From Dyadobacter alkalitolerans DSM 23607 (lineage in GTDB: Bacteria > Bacteroidota > Bacteroidia > Cytophagales > Spirosomataceae), in contig NZ_AUAS01000008.1 of NCBI RefSeq assembly GCF_000428845.1, forward strand, positions 62,001 through 126,000: a stretch of 64,000 nucleotides of DNA, given 5' to 3'. The translations under genes were made by a program, and so were the position numbers. The notes below the pieces were generated by a model, which saw only the letters and a list, made by a program, of their open reading frames with translations, ran no database searches and had not been told where the DNA came from. Below are positions 16,685 to 24,418 of the stretch, in pieces (the stretch's first letter is position 1; every line of letters begins with the position of its first letter).

Positions 16685-17380
16685 ATGAAAAAGATCCCTT
16701 TATTTTCAGTTGCAGCATTATTAATGCTCTTTTTAACATTGACCGCCAGCGCACAGGAAACACGTAGTTTCAACTTATCCGGTTTTGATAAGGTTTCTAT
16801 GGGCAGTGCATTCCGGATTGAGATAAAACAAGGAAGCAAATACAGTATTTCCACGACCGGTCGCTCGGAGGATCTCGAAGATTTGGAAGCGACGGTGAAA
16901 GGGGATGCGCTGCATTTGGGTTACAAAGATCATAAATGGAATAAAAACAGGAAGACGGTAAATGTTAACATTACGATGCCTGCTTTGGAAGCCGTTGATT
17001 TTTCAGGAGCCTGCAAAGCTTATGTGGCTCCTTTTTCGGGCGTCAAAAGTATGGAAATAGAAATTTCCGGTGCATCACAGGTGAATATGGAATTATCGGC
17101 GCCGAAGGTAGCATTAGAACTATCCGGTGCTTCTTCCCTGGTCCTGGTTGGCAAGGGTGACGTTTTAAGCGGGGAAGTCTCCGGGGCGTCATCATTCAAG
17201 GGCCGTGATTTTGCTGCTAAAACCGTAAACATTGATGCGTCGGGAGCCAGCAGTGCGGCCGTTATGGCCAGCAACGCGGTGCATGCAGACGCAAGCGGTG
17301 CGAGCAGCATTCGTTACTCAGGCGAGGCGAAGGACATTCGTTCCAGCACTTCCGGCGCGAGTTCGGTAAAAAGGGATTAG
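16685..17380 (+). CDS. Secreted head-GIN (DUF2807) protein
   Basis: A 231-residue exported protein with a signal peptide of about 23 residues ending TASAQ. The rest is one DUF2807 domain: the opening FNLSGFDKVSMGSAFRIEIKQGS is the usual start, and SGAC/SGAS steps recur about every 20 residues to the C-terminus, consistent with a right-handed beta-helix. The sequence resembles the C-terminal domain of the preceding PspC-GIN protein, so the two are likely paralogous and functionally linked. The gap between them is 67 bp and a strong terminator follows this gene, so padR, pspC and this gene may form one unit. No enzymatic residues are apparent. Confidence 0.88.
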   Translation: MKKIPLFSVAALLMLFLTLTASAQETRSFNLSGFDKVSMGSAFRIEIKQGSKYSISTTGRSEDLEDLEATVKGDALHLGYKDHKWNKNRKTVNVNITMPALEAVDFSGACKAYVAPFSGVKSMEIEISGASQVNMELSAPKVALELSGASSLVLVGKGDVLSGEVSGASSFKGRDFAAKTVNIDASGASSAAVMASNAVHADASGASSIRYSGEAKDIRSSTSGASSVKRD

Positions 17381-17409
17381 TACAAGCACCCCTATATCAT
17401 TTGAATAAG

Positions 17410-17440
17410 AAGCCGGCTTTGTCCGGCTTTTTTTGTTTTT
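17410..17440 (+). terminator. Rho-independent terminator after the GIN gene
   Basis: AAGCCGG (17410-17416) pairs with CCGGCTT (17423-17429), with a 6-nt loop and a following T tract. It closes the padR-pspC-GIN unit. Confidence 0.85.
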
Positions 17441-17539
17441 GTGAGATCCGTGAAAAAAGCAACAAATTAGGTTAAGAGTAATATATTTACGGACTTAACC
17501 TTCTCTGCAATCAACGATCAAAAACTTTACCTGAGTAAA

Positions 17540-18397
17540 ATGAGAAGTGAGCTTTACCTGAAATATCATGTTTTAAATGCATTAATCCTGGTCTTTTCAT
17601 TCCTGACCGCACAGGATGCAGCCGCGCAGAACCGATCCGGCAAATACATCAATCCATTTGGCGTCATGAGCGTAACGGCCGGTGTAGGCGTTGCATATTA
17701 CATGGGAGACTTGTCGGATGGTGTGAACATGAAGCATTTGGGATTGGGGCCGTCCATCTCAGTTGGAGGACTTTACAGGCTGACAGAACACCTCAGCGCA
17801 CGCGGAGAACTGAGGTTTTATAAGGTTTCAGCCGATCAGAAATATTCTAAAAACGCGCAGAATAATTTATCATTCAAGACATTCAATCCGGACATTAACC
17901 TGGGCATACAGGCGGAATTGTTCTCTTTCAACAGCCAGCCGCGGGTTAATCCTTATCTTTTCGGCGGCTTAGGTTTTACATTATTAAATCCAAAAGCCAG
18001 GATCGACGGCGAGTGGGTGAATCTCGCACCGCTCACCACAGAAGGCGTAAAATACAAGCGCTTACCATTGGTTTTTACAGCCGGAATCGGTGTTTCTCTC
18101 AAAACGACGGAGCGGTTGAACCTCGGCTTGGAGCTTTGCAACAACTTCGTTAATTCCGACTATCTTGACGACGTCAGCACAGTTTATCCCAATCCCGATC
18201 AGTTACCGAGCGACTTAGCAAGAAGATTATCTGACCGCTCGCCGGAAATCGGTTTGGAGCCACGTCAACCGGGCTGGAACCGCGGAAGCGCCAAAAGCAA
18301 AGACAGTTATTTATTCTTACAGGTGCGCGGCACTTATTCCATTGGCAACAGAATGCAGGCCAAGGAGCGCAGGAAAACCCGTTGTCCCAAATTTTAA
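17540..18397 (+). CDS. DUF6089-type outer-membrane beta-barrel protein
   Basis: A 285-residue protein with an N-terminal signal peptide (about 28 residues, ending AAAQ) and alternating beta-strand pattern, for example SVTAGVGVAYYMGDLSD, LGPSISVGGLYRLTEHLSARGEL, and PYLFGGLGFTLLNPKA. These are features of the DUF6089/OmpA-like small beta-barrels of Bacteroidota. The final strand near DSYLFLQVRGTYSI would close the barrel; the last 20 residues are basic. The function is unknown. It stands between the GIN terminator and the thioesterase gene, which starts 20 bp after its stop. Confidence 0.8.
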   Translation: MRSELYLKYHVLNALILVFSFLTAQDAAAQNRSGKYINPFGVMSVTAGVGVAYYMGDLSDGVNMKHLGLGPSISVGGLYRLTEHLSARGELRFYKVSADQKYSKNAQNNLSFKTFNPDINLGIQAELFSFNSQPRVNPYLFGGLGFTLLNPKARIDGEWVNLAPLTTEGVKYKRLPLVFTAGIGVSLKTTERLNLGLELCNNFVNSDYLDDVSTVYPNPDQLPSDLARRLSDRSPEIGLEPRQPGWNRGSAKSKDSYLFLQVRGTYSIGNRMQAKERRKTRCPKF

Positions 18398-18416
18398 TAA
18401 ACATCCATTGTTACAT

Positions 18417-18935
18417 ATGTTAAAGCCCAAACACCCTCATCAGTCGGAGGTTACCATGACCGAAATGGTGCTTCCCAATGATACGAATACATTGAATAAT
18501 CTGATGGGAGGCAGGCTTTTGCATTGGATGGACATTTGCGCCGCTATTGCCGCACAAAAACATTCCAACCGCATTGTGGTAACCGCTTCGGTGGACAATG
18601 TGTCTTTTACGGAGCCGATTAAGCTCGGTAACATTGTGACCATGCAGGCCAAAGTGACCCGTGCATTCAACTCTTCTATGGAGGTTTTTCTGGAAGTGTG
18701 GGCCGAGGATATTCCTGCCGGGCACCGTGTGAGCACAAACCGCGCGTTTTACACATTCGTTGCTGTGGACCAAAACGGCCGTCCTATCGAAGTGCCGCCA
18801 CTCGAACCTGAAACGCCAGAAGAACATGATTTGTATTTAAGCGCACTTCGCCGGCGCCAGCTGCGCCTCGTGCTGGCTGGTCGCATGAATCCTGCGGATG
18901 CCACCGAACTGAAAGCGCTTTTTCAGGTAACATAA
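18417..18935 (+). CDS. Acyl-CoA thioesterase (hotdog fold)
   Basis: A 172-residue cytoplasmic enzyme hydrolysing acyl-CoA to free acid and CoA. The hotdog-domain signature is NTLNNLMGGRLLHWMDICAA, in which the Asp of WMD is the usual catalytic acid, followed by the VTASVDNVSFTEPIKLGN strand. The C-terminal helix is rich in Arg/Leu. The ATG at 18417 is chosen because the longer frame, opening at 18342, would overlap the preceding gene by 56 bp and adds residues that do not belong to the family. The substrate chain length cannot be predicted. Confidence 0.88.
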   Translation: MLKPKHPHQSEVTMTEMVLPNDTNTLNNLMGGRLLHWMDICAAIAAQKHSNRIVVTASVDNVSFTEPIKLGNIVTMQAKVTRAFNSSMEVFLEVWAEDIPAGHRVSTNRAFYTFVAVDQNGRPIEVPPLEPETPEEHDLYLSALRRRQLRLVLAGRMNPADATELKALFQVT

Positions 18936-18951
18936 GTCGGGCTTACTCCCA

Positions 18952-18959
18952 TATTTTTG
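18952..18959 (+). promoter_or_regulatory. Candidate Bacteroidota -7 element upstream of ridA
   Basis: TATTTTTG matches TAnnTTTG and is 30 bp before the ridA ATG, just after the thioesterase stop codon. No convincing -33 element was seen. It suggests a separate transcript for ridA and gltX. Confidence 0.35.
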
Positions 18960-18989
18960 GTATTTTTACGGCATAAATCCATTCAACTT

Positions 18990-19358
18990 ATGCCAAAAGA
19001 GATCATATTTTCAGATAAAGCGCCTGCTCCGATCGGGCCTTACAGCCAGGCCGTTAAAATAAACGGGATCCTTTATGTCTCAGGCCAGATAGCGGCAGAA
19101 CTTGCCAAATCAGGCGACATTAAAGCCGAAACCGGGATCGTGATGCAGAACATTGGTCACATTCTCGGCGCAGCCAAGTTAGGTTTCCAGAATGTGGTGA
19201 AATCGACGATTTTCCTGAAAGATATGAACGACTTTGCGGCTGTAAATGAAGTTTATGGCAGCTTTTTTACCAAAGAACCGCCTGCCCGCGAAACGGTGCA
19301 GGTTGCGCGTCTGCCTAAGGACGTCAATGTTGAAATATCCGTTATTGCCGTCGAATAG
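18990..19358 (+). CDS. ridA: RidA-family reactive imine/enamine deaminase
   Basis: A 122-residue protein of the YjgF/YER057c/UK114 family, which hydrolyses 2-aminoacrylate-type imines released by PLP enzymes to 2-oxoacids. Family signatures are APAPIGPYSQAVK near the N-terminus, LYVSGQIA, and the C-terminal PPARETVQVARLPKDVNVEI with the conserved carboxylate-binding Arg (ARETV). The length is typical (about 125). The ATG at 18990 is preferred over the upstream frame start because the family begins close to MPKEIIFS. Confidence 0.95.
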   Translation: MPKEIIFSDKAPAPIGPYSQAVKINGILYVSGQIAAELAKSGDIKAETGIVMQNIGHILGAAKLGFQNVVKSTIFLKDMNDFAAVNEVYGSFFTKEPPARETVQVARLPKDVNVEISVIAVE

Positions 19359-19395
19359 GACGCAAAAATCATCCAGTAAATTTTAGATTGAAATA

Positions 19396-20946
19396 ATGAA
19401 TAATAAACCTGTCCGGGTAAGATTTGCCCCCAGCCCGACCGGCCCGCTGCACGCAGGCGGCGTCCGCACTGCCTTGTATAACTATTTGTTTGCACGCCAG
19501 CAGGGTGGCCAAATGTTGCTTCGCATTGAAGATACAGACCAGAACCGCTACGTTCCCGGCGCGGAAGAATATATTTTGGAAGCATTGGAATGGCTCGGTG
19601 TCACTATCGACGAAGGCCCGCAGCAAGGCGGTCCGCATGCACCTTACCGCCAGTCGGAAAGAAAAGAAATGTATCGCGAATATGCCGAAAGGCTTGTTGC
19701 TGAGGGAAAGGCTTACTATGCTTTTGACACAGCCGACGAATTGGACGCGATGCGCAAACGCCTGGAAGCAGCCAAAGTTGCCGCGGCACAATACAATGCG
19801 ATCACCCGCATGGAAATGACCAATTCGCTAACATTATCGGCCGAAGAAACGAAATCAAGACTGGAAAGCGGCGAAGCGTATGTGATCCGGATGAAGATCA
19901 TGCCGAAAGAAGACATTCGTTTCAATGACCTGGTCCGCGGATGGGTCGTGGTGCATTCGTCGCAGATCGACGATAAAGTACTTTTGAAATCCGACGGCAT
20001 GCCTACATATCATTTGGCCAACATTGTGGATGATCATTTGATGGGCATTACGCACGTGATCCGCGGTGAAGAATGGCTTCCATCGGCTCCATTGCACGTT
20101 TTGCTTTACCGATATCTGGGTTGGGAAAGCACCATGCCGCAGTTTGCGCACCTTCCGCTTTTGCTGAAACCAGACGGAAACGGCAAGTTATCCAAACGCG
20201 ACGCAGATCTGGGCGGTTTCCCGATCTTCCCCCTCGAATGGACCGATCCGAACACAGGCGACAAGGCCAAAGGTTTCCGCGAAGAAGGTTATTTCGCAGA
20301 CGCAACAGCCAATTTCCTTGCCTTACTAGGCTGGAATGCAGGAACCGAGCAGGAGCTTTTCAACATGGAAGAGCTGATCGCGGCATTTAGTTTCGAGCGT
20401 GTGCATAAGGCCGGAGCAAGATTCGACATTCAAAAAGCAAACTGGTTCAACCAGCAATATTTGAAAAATCTGGACGATGCCGCGCTTATCGAGCAGGCAA
20501 AACCGCTTTTTCAAGCACAAAATATTAATGTTGACGACCATCAAATTGCGCAAATTGTTTTCTTGCTAAAAGACCGCGTGCATTTCGTGAAGGAGATTGT
20601 GAGCGAATCCAGCTTTTTATTCCATACGCCCGAAACTTACGACCAGGAATTGGTTTTGAAAAAATGGGATGAGCAGGCAGTGAATGCGATTTCCGGCTTC
20701 AAAGATTCTCTGATCGCTTTTGAAGATGAATTTACCGCTCATAACATTAAAGAAAACCTGTCTGCAACGATGGAATCCCTTGGTATAAAAATGGGCAAAA
20801 TCATGCAGGCGCTCCGCCTCGCGCTTACGGGCGAAGGCCACGGACCTGACCTGATGGTGACGATGGAAATTCTAGGAAAAGACGAAGTGGTAAAACGCCT
20901 GGATAATGCCTCAACCCGCTTACCAGCCCAAATTCGCCTGGCATAA
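19396..20946 (+). CDS. gltX: Glutamyl-tRNA synthetase
   Basis: A 516-residue class I aminoacyl-tRNA synthetase charging tRNA-Glu. The nucleotide-binding signature is RFAPSPTGPLHAGGVRTAL, where HAGG replaces the usual HIGG/HIGN. The KMSKS-equivalent loop is GKLSKRDAD. ALYNYLFARQ, RIEDTDQNR and RGEEWLPSAPLHVLLY are also conserved. The C-terminal helical anticodon-binding region follows. Length is in the usual range (470-520). It starts 37 bp after ridA and may share its transcript. A non-discriminating enzyme charging tRNA-Gln too is possible but cannot be judged here. Confidence 0.97.
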   Translation: MNNKPVRVRFAPSPTGPLHAGGVRTALYNYLFARQQGGQMLLRIEDTDQNRYVPGAEEYILEALEWLGVTIDEGPQQGGPHAPYRQSERKEMYREYAERLVAEGKAYYAFDTADELDAMRKRLEAAKVAAAQYNAITRMEMTNSLTLSAEETKSRLESGEAYVIRMKIMPKEDIRFNDLVRGWVVVHSSQIDDKVLLKSDGMPTYHLANIVDDHLMGITHVIRGEEWLPSAPLHVLLYRYLGWESTMPQFAHLPLLLKPDGNGKLSKRDADLGGFPIFPLEWTDPNTGDKAKGFREEGYFADATANFLALLGWNAGTEQELFNMEELIAAFSFERVHKAGARFDIQKANWFNQQYLKNLDDAALIEQAKPLFQAQNINVDDHQIAQIVFLLKDRVHFVKEIVSESSFLFHTPETYDQELVLKKWDEQAVNAISGFKDSLIAFEDEFTAHNIKENLSATMESLGIKMGKIMQALRLALTGEGHGPDLMVTMEILGKDEVVKRLDNASTRLPAQIRLA

Positions 20947-21048
20947 TTGTGATATGACCGTTGGATCAAATTGACTTGGGATCAGTAAAAGGGCTCCTTA
21001 ATTTAGTAATCATTCGAAATGACCGCTTTGCGGCGAATTTTCAGACAC

Positions 21049-21303
21049 ATGGCTAAGAAAAAACCAACCGATACGACCAAACCAGCTGCCGAAAAACCCC
21101 GTGTACATAAGGACCTGGACGGATTTGACATTCAGATCAATTCATTTGGCGAGATTACGACCAGCTTTGATATGGACCGTATCAACGAATTTTTGAATAA
21201 AAATGTGGACGACAAAAAGCTCCGCGACCGGGAAGATATTCCCGGCCGGAAAACCCGCAAAAAGAAGAAAACAAGCGAGGAAGAGGAGGAAGAAGAGGAG
21301 TAG
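21049..21303 (+). CDS. Small conserved charged protein with poly-Glu tail
   Basis: An 84-residue protein of unknown function. It starts with a Lys-rich segment (MAKKKPTD), has a conserved-looking core of about 40 residues (DLDGFDIQINSFGEITTSFD, then RINEFLNKNVDDKKLR), and ends with RKTRKKKKTS and eight Glu. The ATG at 21049 is preferred to one at 21019 because the core and Lys-rich start look like a complete short protein. The core reads like a conserved short Cytophagales protein rather than random sequence, and the gene is in line with gltX and the AIM24 gene. The function is not recognised. Confidence 0.65.
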   Translation: MAKKKPTDTTKPAAEKPRVHKDLDGFDIQINSFGEITTSFDMDRINEFLNKNVDDKKLRDREDIPGRKTRKKKKTSEEEEEEEE

Positions 21304-21355
21304 CAAGTGGTCATTGCAGTTCAGCTTACTATCAAATTAAACCTTTTACGCACAA

Positions 21356-22135
21356 ATGATCTCTCACGAAATCGATTACAAAATTATTGGCGACGATATC
21401 CAGGTCGTGGAAATTGAGCTGGATCCGAACGAAACCGTGATCGCAGAAGCCGGCGCAATGCTATTTATGGAGGACGGCATTGAATTTCAAACTAAAATGG
21501 GCGATGGATCGGAAGCGAACCAGAGCATTATGGGCAAGATCTTCCAGGCCGGAACGCGCCTGATCACCGGCGAATCGCTTTTCATGACCCACTTTACAAA
21601 CCGTGGTTATGGCAAGAAAAAAGTAGCATTTGCAGCCCCTTACCCGGGGACCGTGATGCCTATTGATCTTTCCAAAATCTACGGCAACGAGCTCATCGTT
21701 CAGAAAGACGGTTTCCTGTGCGCTGCTATGGGCACAAGCATGAAAATCCATTTTAACCAGCGTTTCGGTTCAGGCTTATTTGGTGGTGAAGGGTTTATTT
21801 TACAAAAAATCAAAGGAGACGGAATGGCGTTCGTGCACGCAGGCGGCGTGGTGATGGAGCGAAATTTAAATAACGAAACATTGCGCGTGGATACAGGCTG
21901 CGTGGTTGCCTTCGAACAATCATTAAGCTTCGATATTCAACGTTCCGGCGGGTTGAAATCCATGGTTTTTGGTGGCGAAGGTATGTTCCTGGCTACATTA
22001 CGCGGCACAGGTCGTTGCTGGATCCAATCCATGCCGATTTCTAAACTCATCCAGCGCCTGGCGATTGGCGGGCCTAATGCTAATAAAGAAAGCGGGTCTG
22101 TTATTGGTGGGTTAGGGCGATTGTTTGAAGATTAG
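21356..22135 (+). CDS. TIGR00266/AIM24-family protein
   Basis: A 259-residue cytoplasmic protein of the AIM24 (TIGR00266) family, a double-stranded beta-helix fold related to TRAP-type tryptophan attenuation proteins. Signatures include [19 protein letters not shown] near the N-terminus, the [11 protein letters not shown] motif, and the Gly-rich [19 protein letters not shown]. Its bacterial function is not established; the mitochondrial homologue supports cristae organisation. Length matches the family (about 220-270). It is the last gene of the plus-strand run and is followed by a palindromic repeat. Confidence 0.9.
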   Translation: MISHEIDYKIIGDDIQVVEIELDPNETVIAEAGAMLFMEDGIEFQTKMGDGSEANQSIMGKIFQAGTRLITGESLFMTHFTNRGYGKKKVAFAAPYPGTVMPIDLSKIYGNELIVQKDGFLCAAMGTSMKIHFNQRFGSGLFGGEGFILQKIKGDGMAFVHAGGVVMERNLNNETLRVDTGCVVAFEQSLSFDIQRSGGLKSMVFGGEGMFLATLRGTGRCWIQSMPISKLIQRLAIGGPNANKESGSVIGGLGRLFED

Positions 22136-22139
22136 CATC

Positions 22140-22212
22140 GTGCCAGCACTTCGGCTCCGCTCAGTGTGACAAGCCAGATTTGTCACACTGAGTGGAGCCG
22201 AAGTGCTGGTAC
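22140..22212. repeat. Intergenic palindrome related to the one at 8151-8230
   Basis: A 30-bp inverted repeat (22143-22172 and 22180-22209) with one mismatch and a 7-nt spacer. The arm contains CACTTCGGCTCCGCTCAGTG. It shares CTTCGnCTCCGCTCAGnnTGACA with the palindrome at 8151-8230. Like that copy it lies between two convergent genes, here the AIM24-family gene and the minus-strand SASA esterase gene. Confidence 0.88.
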
Positions 22213-22234
22213 AATGTTGCTCACTACGGAATTC

Positions 22235-24313
22235 TTATTCAAAGAATATCCGCTGCGTACTACTCCCACTTTCCGTCACAATCCGCAAAACATAAACTCC
22301 TGCCGACAAGTTATATAGCGGGCGAACAGATAGCAATCCAATAATTTCACGATCGGAGATGAACAACGGATGGACACGTCCGGCAGCATCATATAACGAA
22401 AGCTGCGGGACTGGATCAATGTCGCCGGTTTCCAGGTAAAATGCCTGCTTGGTAACAGGGTTGGGGAATGCAGTTAGCCGTGGTAATGCGCCGGGTTCCA
22501 GAATGGTCACGACGGGTGAGTAGGAGGTTCTGCCATCCGTATATTCCATTCTTACCCTGTAAAAAATGATCTTTGCATCCGTATCGGTGTCGGTGTAAGC
22601 ATATACGCTTGATCCTGTTCCCCGATCGGGCACATTGTATTGCTGTAAATCGGTGTAGGTGTCGCCGTTGGTTGTTTTTTCCAGAACCATCCTTTGCATA
22701 CCTGGATTTGCGGCCACTAACCATTTGAGGTTGATGACTTGATTCGTTTTTACGGCGCTGATGGTGTTGACGACCTGCACGGATCGATAAGCATTGTTTA
22801 CATAGAATAATGTTGAAGTGCTGCCCGCGAGATTCGGCGTGGTTCCTGCCAGGCGAATGCTGTAATTTCCATTGGCCAGATTGGCCGGAAGCTTAACCAG
22901 CATTGGGTTTCCGCTCCCTATGCCTGCTGTATCTACAAATTTCCCACTTTCATCAAACAACTCTGCGCGCAAGGAAAGTGTGCCTGTATGATCGCCATGA
23001 AAGTCATAGCCCAGGTAAAGCGACGCGCCAGGAAACGCCGTAGAAGGCACAACGCCCGTATGAATGGAATTTGTAGGTTGTATAGGGACGATCTTTTTAA
23101 ACAGCGAATCCGTTAGTGCCCTGTTCCAGGCAGACGCTGCTAATGTGAGGCCCTGAGTGCCTCCCGGCACATTTTCGAAATGCTCAGAAACGGGCCTGGG
23201 AATTTGAATGGTGTCGAGGTTTGGACCAGGAAATGTGTTGAAGTTTTTTAGTGTGGAAAGTCTGTTTTGTGCATTGATAATGGGCAAATAAGGATCTTTA
23301 ATAATGTTGCTGGCCGAATTTCTGGCAATAACCCAAGGCACATTGTAACCCGCATCCGCACGGGCATTTGTAATTAAGGTCTGAATGTTATTGAAGTAAT
23401 TCTGTTCGGTGAATTTTAGCTGGGCATCATTCTCTCCGTGCGACCAGAGCACCGCACGGATTCCGAGCCATGAGTTCAAATGGCGGATGGTGTTGACAAT
23501 GTTCGAGTAAGGCTGTCTGTTTGGCCAATTTTTTCCAACATAAGGATTAAAGGCATCTTTCCCGGTTGCCGCATCACGGTAACTGTCGGAATTTGCTGCA
23601 GCCCATGCAGCATTCAAAAAGAGCACCGGGGTTTTGAATCTTTTTGAAATAGAATCACCCAATTCTCCCCAGTACCAGGCCGTTTCTCCGGAAGGGAAAA
23701 TGAAATTGTCTTTTTGCAAAACCTCAAAACTTGGCTTTCGCATGGGCTCGTTTGGCGCAACGGTAATGTTTTCTGCATTCAACTGCTTATTGACTGCATT
23801 GAAGGAAACAACCTGGTCGGATGCATTCTTAGCACCAAGCCCGGGCAAACCCATCGCATTGGAATTTCCTGCGACAAGGAAAACTTCACCTACACCAACA
23901 CGGTCAACTGAGATGGAATCAATATCCCCATTTTCGGTCACAGCCAAAATTTTCAGCTGATACCAGCCCGTTTCAGCCTGAACATAAGCCGTCAGAAATC
24001 CCTGCCGAACTTGCTCTTCATCAAACTCCCAGACTTTCTCCCGATGTACATTTCCTTTGATCGGGACCAAACGACCTTCAATGCTTGTATAAGGCTGATA
24101 AGCATACGCCGTAATCGCTATCGAGGCAAAACCCGAAAGGTTACGCTGGACAATCTGGTTGTTAGCAGGAGCAGTTAAGGTGATCTGTGCGTTTGCAGAA
24201 ACAGCAAGCATTAGGAAAAAACCAATGCACTGAAAACACAACACCGCTGTATATCTTTTGCAAAAAGGTGCGCAGTATGTTCGTATCGTTCTCATCATTA
24301 GCCTGCTCTTCAC
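22235..24313 (-). CDS. Secreted sialate O-acetylesterase-domain (SASA/SGNH) protein with T9SS sorting domain
   Basis: A 692-residue exported protein. The signal peptide ends around ANAQ (residue 43). The central domain resembles the SASA/SGNH carbohydrate esterase fold: VFLVAGNSNAMG (Ser151, normally GQSN) and AVLWSHGENDA (about 288-297, normally WxQGExD). A C-terminal beta-rich region follows, and the final about 80 residues (LTAFPNPVTKQAF to VYVLRIVTESGSSTQ) form a type A T9SS sorting domain. It is probably a surface or secreted esterase acting on acetylated glycans. The missing canonical Gln residues make the exact activity uncertain. A separate terminator lies between it and the SusD gene, so it is transcribed alone. 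Confidence 0.82.
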   Translation of the reverse strand: MKSRLMMRTIRTYCAPFCKRYTAVLCFQCIGFFLMLAVSANAQITLTAPANNQIVQRNLSGFASIAITAYAYQPYTSIEGRLVPIKGNVHREKVWEFDEEQVRQGFLTAYVQAETGWYQLKILAVTENGDIDSISVDRVGVGEVFLVAGNSNAMGLPGLGAKNASDQVVSFNAVNKQLNAENITVAPNEPMRKPSFEVLQKDNFIFPSGETAWYWGELGDSISKRFKTPVLFLNAAWAAANSDSYRDAATGKDAFNPYVGKNWPNRQPYSNIVNTIRHLNSWLGIRAVLWSHGENDAQLKFTEQNYFNNIQTLITNARADAGYNVPWVIARNSASNIIKDPYLPIINAQNRLSTLKNFNTFPGPNLDTIQIPRPVSEHFENVPGGTQGLTLAASAWNRALTDSLFKKIVPIQPTNSIHTGVVPSTAFPGASLYLGYDFHGDHTGTLSLRAELFDESGKFVDTAGIGSGNPMLVKLPANLANGNYSIRLAGTTPNLAGSTSTLFYVNNAYRSVQVVNTISAVKTNQVINLKWLVAANPGMQRMVLEKTTNGDTYTDLQQYNVPDRGTGSSVYAYTDTDTDAKIIFYRVRMEYTDGRTSYSPVVTILEPGALPRLTAFPNPVTKQAFYLETGDIDPVPQLSLYDAAGRVHPLFISDREIIGLLSVRPLYNLSAGVYVLRIVTESGSSTQRIFFE

Positions 24314-24370
24314 ATCTGTTTCGGGTTCAATTTAGCTTAAATTACGGTGAGGTGCCTATGGTTTTGGCAT

Positions 24371-24403
24371 AAAAAAAGAGCCGGTCCAATCGGACCGGCT
24401 CTT
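24371..24403 (-). terminator. Rho-independent terminator of the first SusC/SusD operon
   Basis: AAGAGCCGGTCC (24376-24387) pairs perfectly with GGACCGGCTCTT (24392-24403). Read on the minus strand the hairpin is followed by a run of T (A tract at 24371-24377), just after the SusD stop codon. Confidence 0.88.
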
Positions 24404-24418
24404 CAAACATTACGCTAA

